NCBI GenBank assembly: GCA_015680685.1
Contig: MNCI01027140.1
Location: 192,606-256,605, forward strand
Source: Gnetum montanum
Taxonomy: Eukaryota; Streptophyta; Gnetopsida; Gnetales; Gnetaceae
DNA: 64,000 nucleotides
Direction: 5' to 3'
The notes under the pieces are model-generated. The model saw only the letters and a program-made list of their open reading frames with translations, was not told the origin of the DNA and made no database searches. Within the stretch, counting starts at the first letter, position 1, and each line of letters starts with the position of its first letter. This document shows positions 23,437 to 32,962 of the stretch, in pieces. The position numbers and the translations under genes were made by a program.

Positions 23437-25900
23437 ATGGTAAACAACACACTGAACAAAACTAAAATGTCTTCTTCTTCACACAAAAGCACTTCACTGC
23501 CTAGGACTCACACAAAAGATAGTCGGTGTCACAACACACATAATCAAGATCTACTAATTCCTCAACAATTCCATGTGGTATATATTCATCATGATGAGTA
23601 TATACTCGAATTTACCTTTATTCTCCATCAAGATAAACAACTACGTTGGAGAGACTTGGAGGGTAACATAGTGTTGCCTCCTGACCGAGTAGTCCCCAAC
23701 ATGCTCCTTCGTGCTCTTGCACGAATAGGCATGTGACAATTATACGTAGAGTACATTGCATGTGATTACAAAAAAAGGGACTACCATCCCATAGAAGTGC
23801 AACATCAATGGGACCTGCAATAGGAGAGTTACCACACATCTTTGAAGGGCAAAGGACCCCATAACGCTCCACCCATCTTAAGCGAAATTGAGTGTGGTGA
23901 ACCTATTTCAATGGGTTCTCCACAAAATGATGTTCCCCCTCCTAATGATGGTGAGGAGGTGGTATATCAGAACCTTCACTCCATGATTCACAAACCTGGT
24001 TTTGATCCCCACGAACACCAAGTGTTCAACGAGGGAACAAAAACACATGATAAGGGCAGGCATTTTGATCGTCATCACGATTAGGATCGGGACCACTGAA
24101 GAGAAGGTAGGAAACATTGTCATGGTGATGGTTCTCCTTCTTCTTCACATTCATCATCACATTCACCCTCTCCTTTAGTATCAGGATGCAGTCATAAGGA
24201 ACCTAACTGTGAGGATAAAGGTAAACAAAGTGAGAAACGTCGACGAGAGAGTCAAGAGCGAGGACAAGGACACTCTAGAGAATCACGGCATGGAAGAAGG
24301 GAGAGTAGGAAATCACATAGAAATCATAGACGGTATGAAAAAAATGACCATGAAGAATCCCTACTCACAACTCGAAGCATGTTAGACATCACTGAGGCCA
24401 TAAGAATTCCTACAAGGCACCAAAAAGATAGCAGGATCAAGAGGCTAGACATGAATAATATCTCATAATTTGAGGGGGGATACAATGCTGATCCTCAGAA
24501 CCACTTACAAGAATTTCACAATGCATGTGCCTTGTAGAACATTGAGAATGAATGGAAAAAGCTAAAGTTATTCATAAGGACACTAGTAAAAGAAGTGGAA
24601 AGCTAGTACCAGTCCTTAGAACCGAAATCCATTCGAAGGTGGAGTACGATGCTAGAAGTATTTAACGATAAGTATCAAATGTACTCCCAAGTGTCCAACC
24701 TATGAAAGCAAATCCAAGGATGGAAGCAGGAAATTCATGAACCCTTGGATGCTGCCATGGACCGATATTATGCACTGCTACATCATTGCCCGGGCCATGG
24801 TTACTCACAATAGGATCTACTACACCATCTCGTAGATGGACTTAGGCATGAAACCAGGAGAACCCTTGGAATGTATGCCCAAGGGAGATTATCAGAGCTT
24901 AGATCCCATTAGATCCATAGATTGCTAAAGCAAGTAGCTAAGGAAGAAGGAGAGCTACATAAGAGAGAAAGTGCAGAAGAGTACAACCGCGATCCTTCCC
25001 TCTGAAAAAGGCAATTGAGATTCTGTGAGGAGGAGGAAGAGTTACCACTCAAAGAGATGGTGAATAGGAAAAACTTGCTACTTCAAAAATTAATAACAGA
25101 AGTGTTAGCGAAGGTAGACCAAATGTGGGACTCCTTGAATAGTAGATTTGAAACCATTATTAAAATTGTAGAGGAGTCTAAGGAGTGAAGTAGTGACTAT
25201 GATAGAAAGAAAAAGAGGGATTTCAACCATGCATGTAACAAAGGTAAGGGTAAATTGGCCATCACCAAAGGGGTTTTGGATTCTAATACAGACAATGATG
25301 GCGGATGTGAGATATGCTAGTATGACCATCCTAAGTGATGTTGCCCAGTAATCTCACATCTGCAAGAGTCTAGGATGTATGCACTTAACCCACGACTTAA
25401 CAAACAGTAAGCACCCCGACGGTTACCTTATCCCCAAGGTAACCCAAGGCAATTCCACCAACCTTTAACGTATTACCCAAGTGGAACTCCACCACAACCT
25501 ATTGAGCAACACCAGCAGTGGTAATACCCATAGTCATGGGGGATGCATCGTCAAGACAACAATACCCTTATCGGCAACTGGATCCATATGGCTAGTATGT
25601 GCAACAGCCAATCTCTCTACATGACTTGGTTGGTCACGTGACACCACAACATCACTACCAAGCTCAAGAGTATTATAGGACTCCCTATCCTGGGAGAGAC
25701 AATCCACAAACATACTATCCTCCAAATCCATCCGCAACTCTTACACTGATAGCTCCATTACCACCCACTCCAGCAATGCAAGGGAAACTCCCCACTCAAC
25801 CATAGCAACGTAATGCTATGAGAGCTGTAAACCTTCAACCCACTAATGGTTCTAAAAACCGTACAAAGAGAAGACCTTTCTTTAGAACCATCAGTCCAAC
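23437..25900 (+). pseudogene. gypsy-1 gag
   Basis: Relic of the capsid-forming protein. The conserved core at about 24430-24790 reads IKRLDMNNIS, FEGGYNADPQNHLQEFHNA, IENEWKKLKLF, SIRRWSTMLEVFNDKY and AMDRYYALLHHCPGHGY, a Retrotrans_gag pattern. The same block occurs in gypsy-2 on the minus strand near 42110-41880. A Lys-rich segment (KKKRDFNHACNKGKGK) precedes a Cys-containing motif near 25300-25345, then a Pro/Gln-rich tail (25440-25740) follows. In-frame stops mostly fall where a Gln, Trp or Arg is expected. A frame starting at 23437 may be the N-terminus. Confidence 0.8.
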
Positions 25901-26029
25901 CAAGCTCTCACAACCATAAGCAGTTGAGCCTCTAAACATTTCTCCATCAAATAAGGCTTCCAAGCTCCCTTCAAACCAAAAACAAAGCTCAACACACACA
26001 GTTATGTTAACACATGTCATTACTAACTA

Positions 26030-26590
26030 GATTAAGGAGGGCCACCTTCCCAAGAAGTTCTCTGACCCCAAAAGCCCTTTAATCTATCTCCAAGTTGCTA
26101 GGAATGAACCATGTAAAGCTCTTATGGACTTAGGTTTCAGAGTCAACCTAATATCACAAGAGATGTATAAAGCTTGGAATCTACCTCCATTAAAAAAGAG
26201 CAATATTCTCTTAGAGCTAGCTGACTAGTCCATCATTGTTCCCTTGGGACTGGTGGAGGACATCATTACCATTGTGTGTGGGTGGTTATATCTAGCTGAT
26301 TTCCTAGTGATACAAGTAAACAATGAAAAAAGGGGACTTCCCAATAATAATGGAAAGGACATGGCTAAGTACCATAAATGCATGCCTAGGAATCCACGAT
26401 CTTTCCTTAGAAATATCTAATGAAGAAACTTTTGGAAGGATCGAAAGGAAGAAAGTTCCATGCATCACATACAATTATACATGGTGTGATTACATACAAG
26501 AATGTTTAACATTGCCTGCATGCAACCAATGTGCCCAAGAAATTAACATATACGAGTGCCTGTATGTAGCAACCACACAATAAGAAAACA
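26030..26590 (+). pseudogene. gypsy-1 aspartic protease
   Basis: Contains LIYLQVARNEPCKALMDLGFRVNLIS (about 26077-26155), where DLG replaces the DxG active-site turn of retropepsins, followed by WNLPPLKKSNILLELAD and the FPIIMERTWLSTINA segment (about 26335-26380). Homologous pieces occur at 56470-56790 and 40120-40300. The protease would cut gag and pol. It is frame-broken. Confidence 0.75.
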
Positions 26591-27121
26591 CCCAGTGGTT
26601 GATAGCTGATCAGGAGAGCAACTCACCAATGTGCATGGAACTAACTAGGGAAACAACTTGCGCCCACATCGAAAGCATAGATACACTAGAGCAAGAGTGT
26701 TGCCAACTTCCTGCCCTTAACATGAAAACATCAATGGGGGGAAGCTAGAAATTTTTAAAAACTTTGGGCAAACACTCCGATAAAAAATATGCAACAACCT
26801 AAACCTTACCATGAATCTAGAATAGTCAATGCACATAATACCTCTAAGAGAGGACGACCTCACTCATTGTTTCAGATCTCCCCTTTCCAACTTAGTCATG
26901 GGGAAGGTGGCCACCTATGCTGATCAATCAAAGCCCTCAGTTCCTTTTTAAGTTTTTTTTACACATTTTTGTTTTAAAATTCCTTTAACTTTTCTTATTT
27001 TTTTTTTGCAACATCATTTATACTTTTTATTTTATTTTCTTTGTGTGTCTATTTGTTGATGATGGTATGAACTGTATTATATTGGTTGCTAATGTTTGGT
27101 TTTTACCTTTGAGTTATAATA

Positions 27122-27565
27122 TTGATACTAAGGTATGGTTCTTTTGATATAATAGGCAATGAGTCCACTTCATCCATACATCCACAAATTTCTATGGCCT
27201 CTCTTGGCTTGGAATTGTACAGTCCCCTTTCTTCAAATAATAAGAACTATCAACGAATCAGTGATTGGACATTTCTCAAACTAAGGAAGGACTCAAGGAT
27301 TGAAAAGTGTGTGACTTCAAGGGGATTTGATGCATTCATACTGGCCATTCTCTTGGGTGCTTGGATGTTTCCTTCTTGGGTTTTTTATACCATTCCAATG
27401 TTGCTCTATTATTGGGAAGCTAAGCTAATAAAAATAATAAGTCTTTGCATGGTGTGGTTCTCATGCAAAAAACAAGAAAAAAAACAACACAAAAAAGTGA
27501 GAATTAAAAGCACACCCCTTAGAAGAAATAATCCTCTGGGCTACAAGCACTGGTTATGGAACTAA
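27122..27565 (+). CDS. Uninterrupted 147-residue frame of unknown function in gypsy-1
   Basis: This is the longest clean frame in an otherwise broken element, lying between the protease and the 3' LTR where pol or an env-like gene would be. The predicted protein has a hydrophobic stretch at about residues 67-98 (AFILAILLGAWMFPSWVFYTIPMLLYYW), long enough for one or two membrane spans, and a basic C-terminus (KKQEKKQHKKVRIK). The layout resembles the env-like ORFs of Athila elements. I cannot show homology. A chance frame in AT-rich DNA is the alternative. Confidence 0.3.
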   Translation: MILRYGSFDIIGNESTSSIHPQISMASLGLELYSPLSSNNKNYQRISDWTFLKLRKDSRIEKCVTSRGFDAFILAILLGAWMFPSWVFYTIPMLLYYWEAKLIKIISLCMVWFSCKKQEKKQHKKVRIKSTPLRRNNPLGYKHWLWN

Positions 27566-28782
27566 ACAAACATGTTCCCTCTAACTAAGGCCCTTTCTTG
27601 CTTCTTACTTTCTCCTTTTTCGTTTCGTCAAAATGGTGGTGACTCTTTGATGGAGGCATTCATGTTACTTTAGGTGGATGGATTAGCTAAATGTATTAAT
27701 GCGAAGTCACTGGATGTGGTTTGTTTGAGACTGGAGATCTACTAAGTCACATTAACCATTAATACATAAGGGGCTATACACCACCTTGTTCTTGAGATTC
27801 CATTCCATTCTCTTCTTTCCATTCTTCTTTCTCCATTTTTCACCTCATTGTCGGTTGTATCAATAGTCCATATTTTGGTTGATGCATTGTTTTCATTTTG
27901 GTAAAATCTTGTGGTTAAGACTTTAACTCTTGTTTCCAAATGGCACTCCCAGAGCCTATGTACTCTTTGAATGCAGGATTGTCAAGGCATTAAGGGCACA
28001 AGCCTACTTTGGGGAGGACCCAGCATTCCTATTTGGTGCATCAGTTAATCTCTTTCCCTTAAACATTTTCGCAATCAACATTTATTTTTTTCATTACCAT
28101 CCCTGACATCCATTTTATCAATGTTGACGTTGTTTCTTTTTCTCCATCTTTCTTATTCCTTATTTTTTTCCATTCTCTCGCTACCGAAGGATAGCTCTTA
28201 GTCATGGGGGTCCTGGTCCAATTTTTTCGATTTTCTCTTAACCCCTACACCTTGGGTAGTCACTAGTGTTATATCGTCAAATCCACATCAACCATATCAT
28301 AACTCAGCCAATGGACCTTCCACCGAAGTAAGGTATCAACTACATTATGATTCATTTATCCTTGCTAATATAAGACTATGTTGTGTGTGTAGATGGCAAT
28401 CATACAACAATGGATTGGATCTAGAGGGAACACTTGGAATGAACTGGCACTATAGAAGTTATGGAAGGAACAAGATTGATGGAGCACTTATGGATGGACC
28501 ACAAAAAGTGCAATCTTGGCATTGGCAACAACAAACTTCTTCTTTTCTCTCTCTTTTCTCTCTTCTCTTCTCTCTTCTCTCTCAGGCCAAATAAGGCTGG
28601 ATGTCAAATTTGTATAGTGTTCACCCTTGTTATCATGAACACTAATTTTGCCATATATTGTAATGATGATCCATTCACATGTCATCCCATTCACCATTAG
28701 TGTCATTTTAGTCAATAATCTCATACCTTCCCAATATTTTGTAAGGAACTCAAGGATGAGTTTTCATTTAGTCATGGGGGTA
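27566..28782. other. 3' interior of gypsy-1 with polypurine tract
   Basis: No coding sequence recognised. A CT-rich microsatellite lies at about 28538-28582 (TTCTCTCTC runs). TAGTCATGGGGG occurs near 28198-28210 and again, as the likely functional tract, at 28769-28782 before the LTR. The sequence GATGAGTTTTCATTTAGTC just upstream recurs in gypsy-2, inverted, at 38485-38510. Confidence 0.55.
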
Positions 28783-29560
28783 TGATGAGCTGCAATATCG
28801 CATACATGATATCACAGCCAACCACAATGCCTATAAATAAGAGGCAACTTTCCCTATTTTAGCCATCTAGATCTAGACCCTTAGCCAAACTCTTGTAGTT
28901 TTACCATTCCAGAGTTAGAATAATTTCCATGTGCCTGTAGTAGGAGTCTTAAAGTGAATGGATCTTTATTCGAGCAAATTGTACCTAAGCACACATTTGT
29001 GTACGGTAATAAAGATAAACTTTCTAATAAACCTTGTAGCATGTGGGCTAAGCTAAATAGGAATTAATTATTGTTAATGTCTAATTGCTTTTCTAGATAA
29101 TTAAATCCCTCTCAACCCTTGACTCTCCTAGTTAAGTGCATTCAGTACGACTGCTTTGAGCACATGTGTAACGCTTGGTAACCCAGTAACAAGTAGCGTT
29201 TGGTAATCCTAGCAGCGTTGCACTGGTTTAGGGTGTGTGCGGCAATTGGGAATGGATACTGGTGCTAGGACAATTAGAACTTAGTTACTGAATAGTTAAT
29301 GAAAGTTAGTCACTTAGTTCTCTTCACCCTTCCCTATTAGCATAAGGCATTAAGAAGATAAAAGATATAAAAAGCATATACCTCAAGCTTACTTAACCAT
29401 ACAACCGTGACAATACAAGTAAGTTTGGGAAGACAACGATTGATTAACCTTAAGTGTTCCATTAAGGCGCATAAGCATTTAGTCCTTGGAGTTTGACTAG
29501 ATTGCGCGTGAGATGCTCGTATTCGTATGGTTGATAGTAGGGGTACCTCGCCACTCATCA
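28783..29560 (+). repeat. 3' LTR of gypsy-1
   Basis: 778 bases, same ends as the 5' copy. TATA box CCTATAAATAAG near 28831. Ends GTACCTCGCCACTCATCA; the Copia-1 sequence resumes at 29561. Confidence 0.9.
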
Positions 29561-30854
29561 CACTTGATCATGTATCTTTTCAAGTTAATAAAGGAAATTT
29601 AGAGTGTCATCCTTTCTTAGCAAGAGATATTACTCTTAACCAATAGGATGATGTGCATAATATACAAGACATAAGTACAAGGGAAGATGAAAGTGAAAGT
29701 ATCAAGATGATGCTCCATCAACTTTACAGCCCTTAAGACAGTCTAATCACATAAGAAAATTACCCACTTAGTTTGAAGATCAAATTCTAACTGTTGCAAC
29801 TGAACCATTTACTTATAATGAAGCGTGTTCATCTCTTTATCATAAAGAACAAAAGCGAGCGATGGATGATGAAATGTTTTCTATTCATAAGAATAAGATA
29901 TGGGAATTGGTTGAACTTCCATCTGATAAAAAACCAATTGGATGTAAGTGGGTGTTCAAAATTAAATCTAGTGACAAATTTAAAGCATGTCTTGTTGCTA
30001 AGGGTTATTCTCAAAAGAAGGGAATTGATTATGATGAAATCTTCTCCCCTATGGGAAAATTAACATTGATTAGATCATTATTATTAGTAAAAATAGCTTA
30101 TGATCTAGAACTTGAAAAAATGGATGTAAAAACTACTTTCCTCAATGGTGATCTTGAGGAGGAAATATATATGCTTCAACCTAAAGGGTATGAAGTGAAA
30201 GGAAAAGAGCATTTGGTGTGTTGATTGCTAAGATCATTGTATGGGCTCAAACAAGCACCAAATATGTCGAATAAAAAATTTAATGAACACATGTTAAATC
30301 TTGGTTTCATTAGAAGTTAGGAAGACTCATCCTTATATGTCAAAAATAAAAATGGAAAACTCTTAATTTTACTACTATATGTTGATGACATGTTAATAGT
30401 AGGAAGTGACATAGATAGAATTAAAGAGTTGAAATAACTTCTTTCTTCTCAATTTGAGATGAAAGATCTTGGTGTTATAAGGATTTTGGGCATGGAAATT
30501 AAAAGAAATAGAGGTAATAAAAAAATTTTGTTTGGACAATTTGCATATGTGCAAAATATCTTAAAAGGATATAATATGCAAGATTGTGAGCCTATGGTAA
30601 CACCCTGTAAAACTAGAATGAAACTCTTAATTGAACAATGACCCAAAATAGATGATGAAAAAGAGCTGACGATAAAAACTCCAAATGCTAGTGTTGTCAA
30701 CAGTTTGATGTATGTAATGGTCACTACTAGACCTAATATTGCATACATTGTTGAAAAACTCAGCAAGTATATGTTTAATTTAGGGAAACAACATTGGATT
30801 GTTGTAAAACAAGTTTTCCAATATCTTTGTGGTACTGTAAACTTTGGTATTTGT
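29561..30854 (+). pseudogene. Copia-1 reverse transcriptase
   Basis: Begins with linker sequence, then the Copia polymerase: ALYHK-type lead-in, IWELVELPSDKKPIGCKWVFKIK (29896-29964), ACLVAKGYSQKKGIDYDEIFSPMGKL, DVKTTFLNGDLEEEIYM (30125-30175) and the catalytic LLYVDDMLIVGS (30375-30410, Asp-Asp intact). It continues FEMKDLGVIRILGMEI and the RNase H lead-in (KYMFNLGKQHW, FQYLCGTVNFGIC). Stops occur at about 30222, 30318, 30435 and 30640. Interrupted at 30855 by a solo LTR. Confidence 0.9.
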
Positions 30855-31717
30855 TGATGAACAATGTTTTGACTGGCTCTGATATCAAATATCTGATATC
30901 TGAGCCTCGACATCAAATACTTGATGTCAAAGCCTAGGACTCAATGTCAAATATATAATATCGCATGCTATATGCTGGCCTATAAATATAGTGCTTAGGC
31001 TCATAGTTTTCATAAGTTTTTGATTAGTTTCTGTCATAAATATCGAAGCTCCTACAGTTTATTTTCTCTTGAGTTAGAATATTTTTGAGTGCCCATAGCA
31101 GAAGTCTAAGTATGTATGGACCTTTGTTTGAGCATTGATGTATTTGAGCACAACAGTGCGACAAAAATAAAGATGAATCCTTTGATAATCCTTACAACAC
31201 TAAGAATAGATTAATGTTTCCTTGATGCATTTTACATTCATGTACTTTACTTTAATGCACTTTAGTTAAGCAATTAATTTGTAATTGTTAATGAGCACAA
31301 GCACAATCACTTCGAGCATACATATGGCACTTGGTAACCTAGAAATGCTTAATGTTTGGTAACCCAGTAGTGTTATATGTGTTTAGGATGTGTCCAGGAG
31401 AGTGGGAATAGGTACTTGTGTTAGGATAGCTAGGCAATCAAATAATTAGATATTAAATTCCTCTACTTTCCATTCTTGTTGTAGGTGATTAAACTTACAA
31501 AATATAAAATGATAAAAATCATATACCTCAGTTACACTTAACCATATACTTGTACTTCACAAATGGAATTAAGAAGACAATGAATGTTCTTAGCATCCAT
31601 TTCACTTTCTAGAGAATTATTGCATTGGAGAACTATAGGTCCACAAAATTTGACCGGATCATGCGTGAATGCTTGTGATATTTATGGTTGGGCATAGGGG
31701 TACCTTGCCACTCATCA
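30855..31717 (+). mobile_element. Solo LTR, TGATGAA...CTCATCA type
   Basis: 863 bases from TGATGAACAATG to CTTGCCACTCATCA, flanked by a perfect 5-base duplication TTTGT (30850-30854 and 31718-31722). Removing the LTR and one TTTGT rejoins Copia-1 RNase H in frame (FGIC then YQSYSSILHGCVDADWGGD). Related to the gypsy-1 LTRs in its second half. TATA-like CCTATAAATATAG near 30970. Confidence 0.9.
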
Positions 31718-32206
31718 TTTGTTATCAAAGTTATTCATCCATTCTACATGGTTGTGTGGATGCTGATTGGGGTGGGGATTTAGACAATATAAAATCAATG
31801 AATGGATATGTGTTTAATATCTTTGGTGGTGTTATCTTTTGGAAAAGCCAGAATATGTTGCTGCAAACCTAGCTAGTTCAAGAAGCAACCTGGCTTCAAA
31901 AATTAGTGGTTGAACTTGGAATTCATTAAAAAATTGTGAATTTTGGTTGCCATAATCAAAGTGCCATTTCTATATCTAAGAATCCCACTTTCCACAGTAG
32001 GACGAAGCATATAGAAATATAGTATCACTATATTCAAGAGCAAATGAACAAAGAATTCTTCTTAAAAAAATTAAGACAAAAGAGAATTTTGCTGATATGA
32101 TGACAAAATCTTTATCTGCTGAAAAATTTTTATGGTGTTGAATAGTTGTTGATGTCATGGAAGGTGATATCATCTAAGGTTTGGATTACGCTTCATGGCA
32201 ACTTTG
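31718..32206 (+). pseudogene. Copia-1 RNase H end
   Basis: Reads GCVDADWGGDLDNIKSMNGYVF (31751-31816), GGVIFWKSQNMLLQT, a stop, then VQEATWLQKLV, NQSAISISKNPTFHSRTKHIEI and a C-terminal segment ending near 32150. This is the RNase H core (ADW, SK.Q, EAE region) of plant Copia elements; it removes RNA from the RNA-DNA hybrid. Several stops. Confidence 0.85.
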
Positions 32207-32208
32207 CC

Positions 32209-32220
32209 TTCAAGAGGGAG
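32209..32220 (+). other. Polypurine tract of Copia-1
   Basis: TTCAAGAGGGAG immediately before the 3' LTR, the usual Copia plus-strand primer. Confidence 0.8.
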
Positions 32221-32680
32221 TATTGTGAATAAAGTGAAGCCAATTGCCATTCATATAAGCTCAGATATCATCATTTCTTTGATTACAAGCACTATCTTTT
32301 TTGTAATTGTATGGTACAATAGTTATATTGTAATAAACTATAGTGTTAAGTATTTAACTGTAGATATTTGAAATATAGTCAATGTAAAACTATTGTTCAT
32401 CTTCGTTATTTTACTATTGTTAATATCCAATTTACATCTGGCATCCCACCCTATAATATGGTTACAAGGAAGCCCTCAAGGTAATGTGTTTGGCTTTCAT
32501 CCCAATGCTTTCTTCTTTCCCATTCTCTACTATTCATTGTGTTACAGAATTTCTCTCTAACTTGACATAAAGATCTAGGAACCTGTTCCTTGCTAGGGTT
32601 TTTCTTGTCTTCCCAAGTATATTTTTATGTTTTTCTATTGATTTAGTTTTTTCCTGTTATCATGAACAATCTAAAAATAA
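32221..32680 (+). repeat. 3' LTR of Copia-1
   Basis: Matches 14458-14920; ends CTAAAAATAA and is followed by TAGTA, the likely target duplication partner of TAGCA at 14453. Confidence 0.85.
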
Positions 32681-32962
32681 TAGTATGGGAGATGTTGCCA
32701 CCAACAAATACTTTCCCATATCCTTAGAATTGACATAGAAATTATCATTGGATGCTTCATCATGAGATACAAGATGTTAGGTTAAGAAACAAAAACAAAT
32801 TTACCATTTGACATAAACTGATACAAGCAAGAAGCTATCAAGGATAAGAGGCTATCCAAAGCTAGGGCAAACTGAAATTGAGCATTATATATATATGAAA
32901 TCCGAAGGATCCACTGAAACTGAAAAGTAAAGCTCAAAATTAACCAAACGAGGGCGGCAGTA
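32681..32962. other. Spacer and 3' untranslated region of the DUF247 gene
   Basis: No transposon sequence or coding region was seen. A short (TA)n run lies near 32887. On the minus strand it must contain the end of the DUF247 transcript. No canonical AATAAA was found. Confidence 0.5.

Larger units (their letters stand above)
22541..29560 (+). mobile_element. Ty3/gypsy element gypsy-1: gag and protease, no reverse transcriptase
   Basis: LTRs of 778 bases each (22541-23318, 28783-29560) begin TGATGAGC and end CTCATCA. Flanking 5-mers are CACCT and CACTT, a near-perfect target duplication. A tRNA-Asp-type primer site follows the left LTR and TCATGGGGGTA precedes the right one. The interior encodes gag and protease relics and then an unrelated 147-residue frame. 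No reverse transcriptase, RNase H or integrase motifs were seen in 26450-28780, so it is non-autonomous or deleted. The LTRs differ at roughly one base in ten by eye. It lies in Copia-1 pol. Confidence 0.9.
14458..32680 (+). mobile_element. Copia retrotransposon (Copia-1) split by three younger insertions
   Basis: Two ~460-base LTRs (14458-14920 and 32221-32680) frame a Copia-order coding region: gag with zinc knuckle, protease, integrase, reverse transcriptase, RNase H. An initiator-Met primer site follows the left LTR and a purine tract precedes the right one. Flanking 5-mers are TAGCA and TAGTA. Removing 15162-20711, 22541-29560 and 30855-31717 leaves about 4.5 kb, a normal Copia size. Many stops and frameshifts show it is dead. 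The order of nesting makes it older than the three elements inside it. Confidence 0.9.
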
